Below are positions 28,491-37,378 of a DNA stretch of 64,000 nt, piece after piece. Positions within the stretch are counted from its first letter, which is position 1. The number at the start of each line of letters is the position of its first letter. The DNA comes from Dyadobacter jiangsuensis. GTDB lineage: Bacteria; Bacteroidota; Bacteroidia; Cytophagales; Spirosomataceae. Position numbers and translations under genes: made by a program. A model generated the notes under the pieces. That model ran no database searches. It was not told the origin of the DNA and saw only the letters and a program-made list of their open reading frames with translations. The stretch is taken from NCBI RefSeq assembly GCF_003014695.1, contig NZ_PYAS01000009.1, positions 62,001 through 126,000 on the forward strand. The letters run 5' to 3'.

Positions 28491-29483
28491 ATGAAACGTG
28501 TTTTAATTACGGGAGCAGCAGGTTTCCTGGGTTCGCACCTCTGCGAGCGTTTTTTAAAGGAGGGAATGTATGTGATCGGGATGGACAACCTGATCACCGG
28601 TGATATGCGCAACATCGAACACCTGATGCCGAACCCGAACTTCGAGTTCTATCATCATGATGTGACCAAATATGTGCACGTACCGGGCGAGCTCGATTAC
28701 ATCATGCACTTCGCATCTCCCGCCAGTCCGATCGACTATCTGAAAATCCCGATCCAGACGCTCAAAGTAGGGGCAATGGGAACACATAACCTGCTGGGAT
28801 TGGCCCGTGCTAAAAAATCACGTTTCATTATCGCTTCCACTTCGGAAGTATACGGCGATCCGCTCGTGCATCCGCAAACCGAAGATTACTGGGGTCACGT
28901 GAACCCGATCGGGCCGCGCGGCTGCTACGATGAGGCGAAACGTTACCAGGAAGCTATTACGATGGCATACCATAGCTATCACGGCATCGAAACCCGTATC
29001 GTGCGCATATTCAATACATATGGGCCAAGAATGCGCCTCAACGACGGACGTGTGTTGCCTGCATTCATGGGCCAGGCATTGCGTGGTGAGGACATTACCG
29101 TGTTCGGTGATGGTACCCAAACCCGTTCATTCTGCTACGTGGATGATTTGGTGGAAGGTATCTACCGCCTGCTGATGAGCGACTACTCGTTGCCTGTCAA
29201 CATCGGTAACCCGAAAGAGATCACCATCGGCCAGTTTGCCGAAGAGATTATCAAGCTGACCGGAACCGACCAGAAAGTGGTGTACAAGCCGCTTCCACAG
29301 GATGATCCGAAGCAGCGCCAGCCGGACATTTCCAAAGCGAAGGAAATCCTGGGCTGGGAGCCGAAAGTATCCCGCGAAGAAGGTCTCAGAATCACTTACG
29401 ACTACTTCCGCAGCCTGCCGAAAGAGCGCCTGTACGAAGAGTCGAACCACCGGGGCTTCGAAGGTTTCTCAGCTAACAAATAA
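28491..29483 (+). CDS. UDP-glucuronate decarboxylase (UDP-xylose synthase)
   Basis: 330 residues of the extended short-chain dehydrogenase family, UXS subgroup. The NAD-binding motif is [10 protein letters not shown], the catalytic YxxxK is in YDEAKRYQE, and [14 protein letters not shown] with GPRGCYDE is typical of UXS enzymes. It decarboxylates UDP-glucuronate to UDP-xylose through a 4-keto intermediate. The position directly behind ugd supports this assignment over a dTDP-glucose dehydratase. The product would feed capsule, exopolysaccharide or glycoprotein synthesis, but no glycosyltransferase lies beside it. Confidence 0.94.
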   Translation: MKRVLITGAAGFLGSHLCERFLKEGMYVIGMDNLITGDMRNIEHLMPNPNFEFYHHDVTKYVHVPGELDYIMHFASPASPIDYLKIPIQTLKVGAMGTHNLLGLARAKKSRFIIASTSEVYGDPLVHPQTEDYWGHVNPIGPRGCYDEAKRYQEAITMAYHSYHGIETRIVRIFNTYGPRMRLNDGRVLPAFMGQALRGEDITVFGDGTQTRSFCYVDDLVEGIYRLLMSDYSLPVNIGNPKEITIGQFAEEIIKLTGTDQKVVYKPLPQDDPKQRQPDISKAKEILGWEPKVSREEGLRITYDYFRSLPKERLYEESNHRGFEGFSANK

Positions 29484-29502
29484 TTTTATGAAATCTATAT
29501 TT

Positions 29503-29522
29503 CCCCGGACTTTAGTCCGGGG
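29503..29522. repeat. Palindromic hairpin, copy 1
   Basis: CCCCGGACTTTAGTCCGGGG is a perfect palindromic hairpin with a two-base loop. A second copy with the same core, GGACTTnAGTCC, lies 50 bases downstream. Short twin hairpins of this type resemble REP/BIME elements mobilised by RAYT transposases; no RAYT gene is in the window. Confidence 0.7.
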
Positions 29523-29571
29523 CGTTGGATTTTTTATCATTCGATTTTGAGCTATTGCTTCAATCCCATTG

Positions 29572-29591
29572 CCCTGGACTTCAGTCCAGGG
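29572..29591. repeat. Palindromic hairpin, copy 2
   Basis: CCCTGGACTTCAGTCCAGGG is a perfect palindromic hairpin. It differs from copy 1 by compensating changes that keep the stem paired and keep the GGACTTnAGTCC core, which indicates that the structure is being conserved. Confidence 0.7.
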
Positions 29592-29605
29592 ACCTTAATC
29601 AAACA

Positions 29606-29630
29606 AAAAACCCGCCAAAAGCGGGTTTTT
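29606..29630. terminator. Bidirectional terminator between UDP-xylose genes and frr
   Basis: CCCGC and GCGGG pair around a CAAAA loop, with five outer A-T pairs forming the A and T tails. It lies 25 bases after the frr stop on the minus strand and can also stop transcripts from the UDP-xylose genes. Confidence 0.85.
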
Positions 29631-29655
29631 GTTTGGTTAAGGTAGGGAATCAGTC

Positions 29656-30216
29656 TTATACTTCCATGATCTCCTTTTCCTTCACGGAGAATATCTGTTC
29701 GATTTTTGCCACAAAGCTGTCGGTCAGTTTCTGAACGCGCTCTTCACTCGATTTTACCAAATCCTCGGAAACACCTTCCTTGGTCAGTTTTCTCAATGAG
29801 TTGTTCGCGTCCTGACGGATGTTACGGACGTTAATCTTCGCGGTTTCGATCTCGTTTTTAGCACGTTTTACAAGCTCGCGACGGCGTTCTTCATTCAATG
29901 GGGGAACAGAAATCCGGATGAACTCGCCATCGTTTGACGGGGAGAAGCCCAGGTTGCTATTACGGATCGCCTTTTCGATATCGTTGATGATTTTCTTCTC
30001 GAAAGGTTTGATCGCCAGTGTCCGTGCGTCGGGCGTGTTGATTGTCGCCACGTTCTGGATCGGCGTCATTGAACCATAGTATTCGATCTGAAGACCTTCC
30101 AGCATTTGGGGAGATGCTTTTCCGGCGCGGATTTTACCTAATTCAATAATAAGGTGCTTGATTGCGCCGTCCATCGTATCCTTGGCGTCATCCAGATATA
30201 ATTCTATTTCTTCCAT
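29656..30216 (-). CDS. frr: Ribosome recycling factor
   Basis: 186 residues, the usual size. RRF splits post-termination ribosomes with EF-G. Recognisable segments are IRAGKASPQMLEGLQIEYYG, PFEKKIINDIEKAI and ISVPPLNEERRRELVK, and the C-terminal three-helix bundle ends in the expected region. It follows pyrH with 24 bases between, the order found in most bacteria. Confidence 0.97.
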   Translation of the reverse strand: MEEIELYLDDAKDTMDGAIKHLIIELGKIRAGKASPQMLEGLQIEYYGSMTPIQNVATINTPDARTLAIKPFEKKIINDIEKAIRNSNLGFSPSNDGEFIRISVPPLNEERRRELVKRAKNEIETAKINVRNIRQDANNSLRKLTKEGVSEDLVKSSEERVQKLTDSFVAKIEQIFSVKEKEIMEV

Positions 30217-30240
30217 TGTTTTATAGTAAGCTGTATTTTT

Positions 30241-30963
30241 CTATTGGTTCGAAATCAACGTTCCGACATTGCCGCCCATCACCAGGTCGTAAAGGTTGCC
30301 CGGTTTGTTCATGTCGAATACGATGATCGGCAGATCGTTTTCCTTGCACAACGTGAATGCGGTAAGGTCCATGATCTTGAGGTTTTTGGACAAAGCTTCA
30401 TCAAATGAAAGCTGGTCGTACTTGGTAGCAGTCGGGTCTTTTTCGGGATCGGCTGTATAAACGCCGTCCACGCGCGTCCCTTTCAAAACCACTTCCGATT
30501 CCGACTCAATGGCACGAAGGCCTGCGGTGGTGTCGGTTGTAAAATAAGGGTTACCGGTTCCCGCTCCGAAAATCACCACACGGCCTTTTTCGAGGTGACG
30601 AACAGCACGGCGGCGGATCAACGGTTCGCAAACCTGCTCCATTTTGATGGCCGACATCAGGCGTGTGTTCATTCCGTGTTTTTCGAGTGAGCTCTGGATT
30701 GCCATCCCGTTGATCACGGTTGCGAGCATACCCATGTGATCGCCCTGCACACGGTCGATCCCCGATTTCTCCACGGAAGCCCCGCGGAAAATGTTTCCAC
30801 CACCAATTACGATTGCAACCTGCACGCCTACCTCGGTAATCCTTTTGATTTCCTTGGCATAATTGTCGAGAATGTTAAAGTCGATGACCTGGGCTTTATC
30901 GCCCCCGTTGAGTGCTTCTCCGCTGAGTTTCAGTAATAAACGTTTGTATTTTGGTTCCGGCAT
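30241..30963 (-). CDS. pyrH: UMP kinase
   Basis: 240 residues. Phosphorylates UMP to UDP with ATP; hexameric bacterial type of the amino-acid kinase fold. Motifs are [30 protein letters not shown] and [11 protein letters not shown]. The start at 30963 ([10 protein letters not shown]) fits the family; upstream in-frame codons would add a 33-residue leader overlapping the biotin-carrier gene. It is part of a minus-strand run of dus, biotin carrier, pyrH and frr. Confidence 0.97.
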   Translation of the reverse strand: MPEPKYKRLLLKLSGEALNGGDKAQVIDFNILDNYAKEIKRITEVGVQVAIVIGGGNIFRGASVEKSGIDRVQGDHMGMLATVINGMAIQSSLEKHGMNTRLMSAIKMEQVCEPLIRRRAVRHLEKGRVVIFGAGTGNPYFTTDTTAGLRAIESESEVVLKGTRVDGVYTADPEKDPTATKYDQLSFDEALSKNLKIMDLTAFTLCKENDLPIIVFDMNKPGNLYDLVMGGNVGTLISNQ

Positions 30964-31024
30964 GGTTGTGAGTGGTGTTTTGATCCGTAAAAATAAGCGG
31001 ACGAAGTTCAGATTCACAAGTAAT

Positions 31025-31552
31025 TTAGTGAAACTCCAATAATACCTGGTTTTTTTCCACAATCTGTCCGGGCGTCACTTTCAGCGTCTTAATGACCCCG
31101 CTACCCGACGATTTGATCACATTTTCCATTTTCATGGCTACCAGCACGAGCAGGTTGTCGCCCTTGGTAATGCTGTCGCCTTCGGCCACGGCAATGGATT
31201 GGATCAGGCCCGGCATTGGGGCCTTTACGTTGTTGATCTTTTGTGCGGAGCTATTCTGCATGCCCATTTTTTCGAGCAAAAGATCGAGGTCGTCCTTTGC
31301 CGCGGTGTGATAATGCTGGCCGTTGATGAGCAGATGCGTCGTTTTCTCAGCCGGGTTACGGTCGAGTACCTCGATATTGTAGGATTTGTTGTTCCAGATT
31401 ACGTGAAAGCGGTTGTTGCCAAGCGCCGCAATGTCGCCGTCGAATGCACTACCATTGATAAACCAGCCTTCTTTCCGTTGGTCTATTTCAAATGCATGGT
31501 TGCTTTCAGGCTGTTCGGCCTGCGGTTTGTTGCCCACATTTACTTTCAGCAT
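31025..31552 (-). CDS. Biotin carboxyl carrier protein of an acyl-CoA carboxylase
   Basis: 175 residues. The C-terminal biotinyl domain (about 100-175) has [11 protein letters not shown], whose lysine between the two methionines is the biotin site, and [15 protein letters not shown] on the opposite hairpin. The N-terminal 100 residues match the linker regions of stand-alone carriers in Bacteroidota propionyl/methylmalonyl-CoA carboxylases. The likely catalytic partner, a carboxylase beta subunit, is encoded at 53863-55422. It overlaps the end of the dus gene by seven bases, and pyrH follows after 61 bases. Confidence 0.88.
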   Translation of the reverse strand: MLKVNVGNKPQAEQPESNHAFEIDQRKEGWFINGSAFDGDIAALGNNRFHVIWNNKSYNIEVLDRNPAEKTTHLLINGQHYHTAAKDDLDLLLEKMGMQNSSAQKINNVKAPMPGLIQSIAVAEGDSITKGDNLLVLVAMKMENVIKSSGSGVIKTLKVTPGQIVEKNQVLLEFH

Positions 31553-32535
31553 ACCATTTCGCTGTAATCGTTGGAGATTTCTTTGAGGATGCTGTCGAGT
31601 TCGTCGAATGTAGGCGCTTCCACGAGGCGCATTCTGTAAGGTTTGAAGTGTTCCAGCCCTTTGAAATAGTTGGTATAATGCCTTCTCATTTCAAAAACGC
31701 CCGCTACCGGCCCTTTCCAGCGGATGGAGAATTCGAGGTGCCTGCGGCAGACATCCACGCGTTGTTCCATCGTTGGCGGCGGCAGTTTTTCGCCGGTTTT
31801 GAGGTAATGCTTGATTTCGTTGAAGATCCAGGGATTACCGATCGTAGCGCGGCCGATCATGATGCCGTCCACGCCGTAGGTATTTTTGTATTCCAAAGCC
31901 TTCTCGGGCGTATCGATATCGCCATTACCGAAAATGGGGATGGTAATGCGCGGGTTTTCCTTCACTTTGGCAATGAGCGACCAGTCGGCGGCACCTTTGT
32001 ACATCTGCACGCGGGTACGGCCGTGAATGGACAGCGCTTTAATGCCAATATCCTGCAAACGCTCCGCTACATCCTGAATGTTTTTGGTATTGTCATCCCA
32101 ACCCAGCCGTGTTTTTACCGTCACCGGCAAATGCGTCGATTTAATCACCGACTCGGTCATTTTGACCATTTTCGGAATATCCTGCAACAATGCAGCGCCT
32201 GCGCCGCGGCATGCGACATTCTTCACGGGGCAGCCATAGTTGATATCGATCAGGTCGGGGTTCACGCGCGACGCGATTTCCGCGCAAGAGCCCATGGTTT
32301 CCACGTCGCTGCCGAAAAGCTGGATGCCTACCGGTCTTTCGTACTCAAAAATATCCAGTTTCTGAACACTTTTGGCTGCATCACGAATGAGTCCTTCCGA
32401 CGACACAAATTCGGTGTACATCAAATCGGCCCCGTTTTCCTTGCATACCGCACGGAAAGGCGGATCGCTCACGTCCTCCATAGGCGCCAGCAGCAACGGA
32501 AAATCACTCAGTTCTATATTTCCAATCTTAACCAT
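31546..32535 (-). CDS. dus: tRNA-dihydrouridine synthase
   Basis: 329 residues. An FMN-dependent TIM-barrel (about 10-240) and a C-terminal helical tRNA-binding domain. It reduces uridines of the tRNA D-loop with NADPH. The family motif INYGCPVKNV carries the catalytic cysteine, and APMEDVSDPPFR opens the barrel; the K-T-R-x-G-W motif (VKTRLGWDD) is also present. It looks most like the DusB group. It is the first gene of the run continuing to frr, with a seven-base overlap into the biotin-carrier gene. Confidence 0.94.
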   Translation of the reverse strand: MVKIGNIELSDFPLLLAPMEDVSDPPFRAVCKENGADLMYTEFVSSEGLIRDAAKSVQKLDIFEYERPVGIQLFGSDVETMGSCAEIASRVNPDLIDINYGCPVKNVACRGAGAALLQDIPKMVKMTESVIKSTHLPVTVKTRLGWDDNTKNIQDVAERLQDIGIKALSIHGRTRVQMYKGAADWSLIAKVKENPRITIPIFGNGDIDTPEKALEYKNTYGVDGIMIGRATIGNPWIFNEIKHYLKTGEKLPPPTMEQRVDVCRRHLEFSIRWKGPVAGVFEMRRHYTNYFKGLEHFKPYRMRLVEAPTFDELDSILKEISNDYSEMVC

Positions 32536-32674
32536 AATCCTTCAACACCGCTTCGCAGTAATATGTCCCATTGCACTACCCATTGGAACTCCCGAAGAAG
32601 CAACCATCTGGGCACGTGAGCTTTGCGAAGCCCTTATTTATTAATTGATAATAAACTGTAAATTTACACCAATT

Positions 32675-33640
32675 ATGCAAAATAGTAACCCGAATCTGGT
32701 TGTTTCGCGCGTACCCGGCACCTGGGGCAGTTTATTGGTACTGGTTGGCTTTATGCTTATCGGCATGGCAGTAGGCAATGTACTGGCTGTAATGGTGCTC
32801 GCTGTTTACCTCGGTGCGGACACCGAAGACGTTACTGCCCTGCTCACCCAGCTCTTTGCCGAACCCGAAAAAATACCAAATGGATGGAATGCGCTGATGA
32901 TCATGCAGGGTACGGTCCATTTCTTTTCCTATTTGCTTCCCACGCTCATTTACTGGTTCTATATCGAACGACGTACAATAAGCGACCTCAGCACAACTCG
33001 TAAACCGGTGTGGTATATTTGGGTGCTGGCGTTTTTGCTGGTACTGGCGTTTATTCCGGCCAACAGTAAGTTTATCGAATGGAACCAGGCGATGGATCTG
33101 CCGGATGCATTGTCGGGGCTCGAAAAATGGATGCGTGACAAGGAAGACCAGCTTTCGGTGATGACGGAATTTCTTACGAGTTATACCAGTTTCGGTCAGT
33201 TGCTGATCGCATTGTTTGTCGTGACCGTGCTTCCGGCGCTGGGCGAGGAAATCCTTTTCAGAGGGGTGATCCAGTCGAAGCTTTTTCAGGAATTACGTAA
33301 TATTCACGCCGCGATCTGGGTGTCGGCCGCGATTTTCAGTGCTATTCACTTTCAGTTTTATGGCTTTCTGCCGCGTATGATGCTTGGTGCATTGTTCGGC
33401 TATCTGTATTATTGGACCGGCAATTTGTGGGTCGCGGTACTGGCGCATTTCGTCAATAATGGTTTTGTGCTGGTAATGATGTACTTACATAATGTAGGCC
33501 TGGTGGATATCAATATTGAGGAAGAAAAATCGATGCCATTCATGCTCATTGCGGCTTCGGCCGTGGTCTCAGCCGCCATTCTGCAAGTGATCAGAAGGGC
33601 CCGCCAGGGAGTGGGAACGGGTGTTCCGCGCAACTTTTAA
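32675..33640 (+). CDS. CPBP-family intramembrane metalloprotease
   Basis: 321 residues with about eight transmembrane helices. The CPBP (Abi) domain lies at about 175-290, with the glutamate motif GEEILFRGVIQ, the histidine motif FSAIHFQFYG and HFVNNGFV. These residues form the metal site of Rce1-type intramembrane proteases. The role in bacteria is mostly unknown. I start at MQNSNPN (32675); the earlier ATT codon has no support. The gene leads into the DUF2007 gene and cdsA with 24 bases of spacing. Confidence 0.9.
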   Translation: MQNSNPNLVVSRVPGTWGSLLVLVGFMLIGMAVGNVLAVMVLAVYLGADTEDVTALLTQLFAEPEKIPNGWNALMIMQGTVHFFSYLLPTLIYWFYIERRTISDLSTTRKPVWYIWVLAFLLVLAFIPANSKFIEWNQAMDLPDALSGLEKWMRDKEDQLSVMTEFLTSYTSFGQLLIALFVVTVLPALGEEILFRGVIQSKLFQELRNIHAAIWVSAAIFSAIHFQFYGFLPRMMLGALFGYLYYWTGNLWVAVLAHFVNNGFVLVMMYLHNVGLVDINIEEEKSMPFMLIAASAVVSAAILQVIRRARQGVGTGVPRNF

Positions 33641-33664
33641 GATAATTTAACATTTTCAAAAATA

Positions 33665-33886
33665 ATGGAGGAGAATTGGGCGAAGGCCTACCAGAGCGGA
33701 CAGGCGATCCGGGCCGAAATTGCCCGGGAAATTTTGGACCAGAATGGAATCGGGGCAGTGATTGTGAACAAACAGGACAGCAATTACCCGATTTTTGGAA
33801 ACTTTGAAGTGCATGTGCCCGCGGCCGACCTTGCAACGGCCCAAACAATACTAACGAATGAAGAAGCGCTTAAACAACCTGAGTAA
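33665..33886 (+). CDS. DUF2007 small protein (putative signal-transducing)
   Basis: 73 residues, matching the DUF2007 family: a compact alpha/beta protein of the PII-like/ACT-type shape. The central part (AREILDQNGIGAVIVNKQDSNYP) and the tail (FEVHVPAADLATAQTIL) are diagnostic. Function is unknown. Its 3' end overlaps cdsA by 29 bases, in a different frame. Confidence 0.82.
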   Translation: MEENWAKAYQSGQAIRAEIAREILDQNGIGAVIVNKQDSNYPIFGNFEVHVPAADLATAQTILTNEEALKQPE

Positions 33887-34691
33887 TTTACAGCAAAGAA
33901 CCATCACCGGGTTGGCGGGCGTATTTGTCATTATTAGTTGCATTGTTTACAGTGAATGGTCGTTTTTGCTGCTTTTTTGCGCCATCAGCTCCCTCACGCA
34001 GCTGGAATTTTACAAGCTGCTCGGGCTCGATGGTAACCAGCCTCTTACATATTATGGCACGTTCTGTGGCACAGTCATGATGCTTCTTGCGTATTTGATT
34101 GAGCAGGACATTGTCGAGTTTGAAAACTACTTCATTATCAGCCCGCTGCTGTCAATGATATTTTTTATCAAACTCTATAAAAAGAACGACCTGAAACCCT
34201 TTACGAACATCGGTTTTACGTTCCTGGGCATTATTTACGTCGCATTGCCGTTCGCATTGATCATCGTGATGGCGCTGCGGGGAGGAACTTACAATTACGA
34301 GATCGTACTGGGTAGCTTGCTACTTCTGTGGGCGTCGGACATCGGGGGGTATTTCGCAGGTACCAAGTTTGGAAAAAGGAAACTGTTCGAACGCATTTCT
34401 CCCAAAAAATCCTGGGAAGGATCCATGGGCAGTGCGGTTTTTGCGGGCATCATCGCGTTTGCGCTGGGGCATTATTTCCGTACCTTCGAACCCTGGAAGT
34501 GGTATTGCATCGGCGCGATCATCGTGGTGGTGGGTACTTACGGCGACCTGGTGGAGTCGTTGTTCAAACGGAGCATTGCCATCAAGGATTCGGGAAGCAG
34601 TATTCCCGGCCACGGCGGCTTTCTCGACCGTTTCGACGGCCTTTTGCTGTCGGCACCATTTATTGTTACATTTTTGAAGTTATTTTCCTGA
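33858..34691 (+). CDS. cdsA: Phosphatidate cytidylyltransferase
   Basis: 277 residues with about eight membrane helices. Makes CDP-diacylglycerol from phosphatidate and CTP for all phospholipids. The family signature is at about 230-258: SLFKRSIAIKDSG followed by PGHGGFLDRFDGL, which holds the metal-binding aspartates. The N-terminus of this gene lies inside the end of the DUF2007 gene, so ribosomes probably re-initiate. The window's LpxA, LpxC and LpxD serve the lipid A branch of the same envelope, but from a separate locus. Confidence 0.96.
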   Translation: MKKRLNNLSNLQQRTITGLAGVFVIISCIVYSEWSFLLLFCAISSLTQLEFYKLLGLDGNQPLTYYGTFCGTVMMLLAYLIEQDIVEFENYFIISPLLSMIFFIKLYKKNDLKPFTNIGFTFLGIIYVALPFALIIVMALRGGTYNYEIVLGSLLLLWASDIGGYFAGTKFGKRKLFERISPKKSWEGSMGSAVFAGIIAFALGHYFRTFEPWKWYCIGAIIVVVGTYGDLVESLFKRSIAIKDSGSSIPGHGGFLDRFDGLLLSAPFIVTFLKLFS

Positions 34692-34856
34692 GCGAAATCG
34701 CTTTGTATAATTCATAGGGCAATGCCCGGTTACTCAGGTCGTTTGTAAAATAAGGAACGGAATTTTTACATGCATTCGGCAAACACTATTTGAAGGGAAA
34801 TTTATCATCGTGCTAATCAAAGTTTCCGGGCTTTCCCGGGGCGTAATCTGGAAGGA

Positions 34857-35609
34857 ATGAAACGGAGTCTTTTAATATTTTTCCTCGTGCTGGCGGGAAT
34901 GTTGTGTGGGCGGGAAGCTTTTGCTCAGGGCGAACAGAAGGCGATTATCTTCTCGGGGGTAGTCGTAGGAGGTAAAACCACAGAGCGGTTGCCGGGTGCC
35001 ACCATTTTTATCGTGAATGCGGGGCGGGGAACGCTTGCCAAAGGCGATGGCTCATTTACTATCCCGGTTTTCCCGGGCGATAGCATCGTGTTCAGTTATG
35101 TGGGGTATAAAAAACAATTCCACATTGTACCGAGAGGCTATAACTCGGACATCTACTCGGCTATCGTGGCCTTGCGCGAGGACGTGGTGACACTTTCCGG
35201 CGTGACGATCTATCCTTATTCGACCGAAGAAGAATTTAAAAAGGCCTTCCTCGCACTCAAATTGCCCGATCAGGCTGAGCGCGATGCATTGGCAAAGAGC
35301 ACCGACCCCGACTACATCAACCGCCTTGCCGCGCAGATGCCCAACAATGCGCAGACCAACTACCGGTACTCGATGGATCAGCTGATGTTCGGACGTGAGT
35401 CGGCGGCGAACAAGGGTTTTGCGACCAGTTTTCCATTCCTCAACCCATTTGCATGGGCTAAGTTTATCAAATCCGTCAAAAACGGGGATTTGAAACAAAA
35501 GGATTGGAGCAAAGAACTGAATGCAACTCCGCGTGAAAATATCACGAAGCAGGATTTCATCGTTCCCAGCCAGGCTGAAATCGATGCCAGAAAAAAGAAC
35601 AACGACTAA
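34857..35609 (+). CDS. Exported protein with carboxypeptidase-like regulatory domain
   Basis: 250 residues. Signal peptide (1 to about 23, ending AFAQG), then a CarboxypepD_reg-like beta-sandwich (about 30-112; FSGVVVGGKTTERLPGATIF ... GSFTIPVFPGDSIVFSYVGYKK). Such domains also form the N-terminal extension of TonB-dependent receptors. The remaining 130 residues are helical and polar with no family I recognise. No membrane anchor or sorting domain is visible, so a periplasmic adaptor is likely. Its stop overlaps the convergent LpxH-like gene by four bases. Confidence 0.75.
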   Translation: MKRSLLIFFLVLAGMLCGREAFAQGEQKAIIFSGVVVGGKTTERLPGATIFIVNAGRGTLAKGDGSFTIPVFPGDSIVFSYVGYKKQFHIVPRGYNSDIYSAIVALREDVVTLSGVTIYPYSTEEEFKKAFLALKLPDQAERDALAKSTDPDYINRLAAQMPNNAQTNYRYSMDQLMFGRESAANKGFATSFPFLNPFAWAKFIKSVKNGDLKQKDWSKELNATPRENITKQDFIVPSQAEIDARKKNND

Positions 35610-36415
35610 ACGGCCGCCGGTTCGAATTTCTTCAATTCCAGGTTTTTTCCGTCAAATACGGCATAGTGCTGCTGCGTAACCCATTCTCCGAGGTTAATGT
35701 AGCGTGAATGTGCACTGACGTGCATGTCCAGCACCAGATGCCGGTGCCCGAAAATGTAGTAATCGTGTGGGGCTGCGGCTTCTACTTCACGGCAGTATTG
35801 AAATAACCACTCATTATCCGCGCCTAAAAAACGCTCTTCACCCTTATTCACATTCGCCAATCGGCTGCGTTTCGACCACTCGGAGGCGATCCACATGCCT
35901 ACGTCCGGGTGCACGACGCGGAAAAGCCATTGGAAAAATCGGTTTTCGAATACCTTCTTTAAAAATTTGTAAGTGTGGTCTCCCGGGCCCAGGCCGTCGC
36001 CGTGGCCAACGAGGAGCTTTTTCTGGCCTGCCGGTGAGGTAATGGTGAAGCTTACCGGGTTGCGGTAAATAGGTGCTCCGAGCTCTTCGGTGAGGTATCC
36101 CGACATCCACATATCGTGGTTGCCTGTGAAAATGACAAGCTCAATCCCTTCGTCGGCCAACTCGGCCAGCTTGCCCAGCAAACGCACAAAGCCTTTCGGT
36201 ATCGCCCGGTTGTATTCAAACCAGAAATCAAAAATATCGCCTACCAGGAAAATAACCTGAGCATCGTGCCTGATCGATTCGAGCCAGCTTACGATGCGCT
36301 TTTCGCGTTCCCGGCTTGCGGACGCGGTGGGTACTCCGAGGTGAAAGTCCGACGCGAAGTAAATGCGACGCCCGGGGCGAAGGGTAATGTTTTTTTGCTG
36401 GAATGAAAGACTCAT
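35606..36415 (-). CDS. lpxH: UDP-2,3-diacylglucosamine pyrophosphatase, LpxH-like
   Basis: 269 residues of the calcineurin-like phosphoesterase fold. The metal ligands are in SDFHLGV, GDIFDFWF, GNHDMW, GHGDGLGPGD and GHRHL, in the order of LpxH. The enzyme cleaves UDP-2,3-diacylglucosamine to lipid X plus UMP on the inner face of the membrane, the step after LpxA, LpxC and LpxD. The distance from the lpx cluster is normal in Bacteroidota. LpxI or LpxG is less likely because the LpxH-type motifs are present. It is divergent from the small exported protein downstream. Confidence 0.86.
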   Translation of the reverse strand: MSLSFQQKNITLRPGRRIYFASDFHLGVPTASASREREKRIVSWLESIRHDAQVIFLVGDIFDFWFEYNRAIPKGFVRLLGKLAELADEGIELVIFTGNHDMWMSGYLTEELGAPIYRNPVSFTITSPAGQKKLLVGHGDGLGPGDHTYKFLKKVFENRFFQWLFRVVHPDVGMWIASEWSKRSRLANVNKGEERFLGADNEWLFQYCREVEAAAPHDYYIFGHRHLVLDMHVSAHSRYINLGEWVTQQHYAVFDGKNLELKKFEPAAV

Positions 36416-36525
36416 GTAGATTGGTCAAATGCGGTGCAATTTACGATGTTCGCGGAAAATGCAGCGATGGTATGGTTTTTCAGCAGGCTCTTTCTAGCTT
36501 GCATCCATTTTAAACAACCTGAGAA

Positions 36526-37269
36526 ATGAAACGCTACATATCCATCTTCGCCCTCTCGGTGTGCCTCCTGGGCGCTGTTCTGCCGGCAACGGCCCAGGCC
36601 CCGAAAAAGATCCCTGCCGACAAGCAGCGCATTACGCTCTGGAAGCCCGACAAAGGTCAGTACTATTTCAGCCACGCCCTGGTTTTTGATTACCAGAACA
36701 AGGCGGATAAGACTGCCGGGACGATCAAAATCCACCTCGACCCGGTTACCGGCGCTATGTGTTTTGTGAAAGAGACCAGTTTCGGGCAAGGCGGTAGGTC
36801 CTTCGATTTCGTGATCGGCTTCCCCGACGGGAAATACATTTTCTGCGGTACGGATGAGGATGGGAAGAAAGTGAGGATTAATGAGGTGGTAAAGGAATTC
36901 AAGCCTGATGTGGATACGAAAAAGCAACAGCAGGACGATTTCAAAACGTACGTCGTTCCTACTGAAAACAAAAGAGAGGATTTTGGTTTTGCCAGCACGG
37001 AGTACGATCTGACCTACGCCACTTCCGGCAGTCAGGAAAAAATCTGGCTTACCTACACGCCATTCAGCGTGTACCCGCTCTACGGCCTCGAATTTGTCGA
37101 AAGTGCTGTGAGCTTACCGGTTTCGTTCGATTACATGAACTTGCTGCCTCCGGATCTGCTGCTTTCTGAGATCAATTCGAAGGATGTGGTATTGAAACTG
37201 AAAAGCTTTGGAAAGGACCCTTACACGGCGAATACAAAGGGTTATACCATATTGAAGGTGAATGATTAA
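36526..37269 (+). CDS. Exported protein of unknown function
   Basis: 247 residues. Signal peptide (1 to about 24; ends ATAQA). The mature part is beta-rich and polar, with several aromatic clusters (WKPDKGQYYFSHALVFDYQ) and no motif I can name. No lipobox and no sorting domain, so it is probably a soluble periplasmic protein. No operon partner: the next element is a palindromic repeat and a convergent gene. Confidence 0.68.
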   Translation: MKRYISIFALSVCLLGAVLPATAQAPKKIPADKQRITLWKPDKGQYYFSHALVFDYQNKADKTAGTIKIHLDPVTGAMCFVKETSFGQGGRSFDFVIGFPDGKYIFCGTDEDGKKVRINEVVKEFKPDVDTKKQQQDDFKTYVVPTENKREDFGFASTEYDLTYATSGSQEKIWLTYTPFSVYPLYGLEFVESAVSLPVSFDYMNLLPPDLLLSEINSKDVVLKLKSFGKDPYTANTKGYTILKVND

Positions 37270-37279
37270 TATCTAGGGT

Positions 37280-37352
37280 GTCACCCTGAGCGCAGTCGAA
37301 GGGCATGTACGACGCCGCCGTACGGACTGTCTTCGACTGCGCTCAGACTGAC
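37280..37352. repeat. Large palindromic repeat (REP/BIME-like)
   Basis: A 73-base element. A 15-bp perfect stem (TGAGCGCAGTCGAAG at 37287-37301 with its complement at 37331-37345) is framed by GTCA/TGAC pairs and encloses an inner GTACG/CGTAC hairpin. The core CTTCGACTGCGCTCA is of a kind dispersed in many bacterial genomes. It lies 3' of both convergent genes and could act as a terminator or mRNA-end protector. Confidence 0.78.
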
Positions 37353-37378
37353 ATTTGTGATTATCAGGCTGCACTATG

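Noticed and set aside
32550-32630. Inverted repeat GCTTCGCA / TGCGAAGC with a 65-base loop before the CPBP gene
   Set aside because: Eight bases with a long loop is weak; no tail or known RNA fold. Not listed as a feature.
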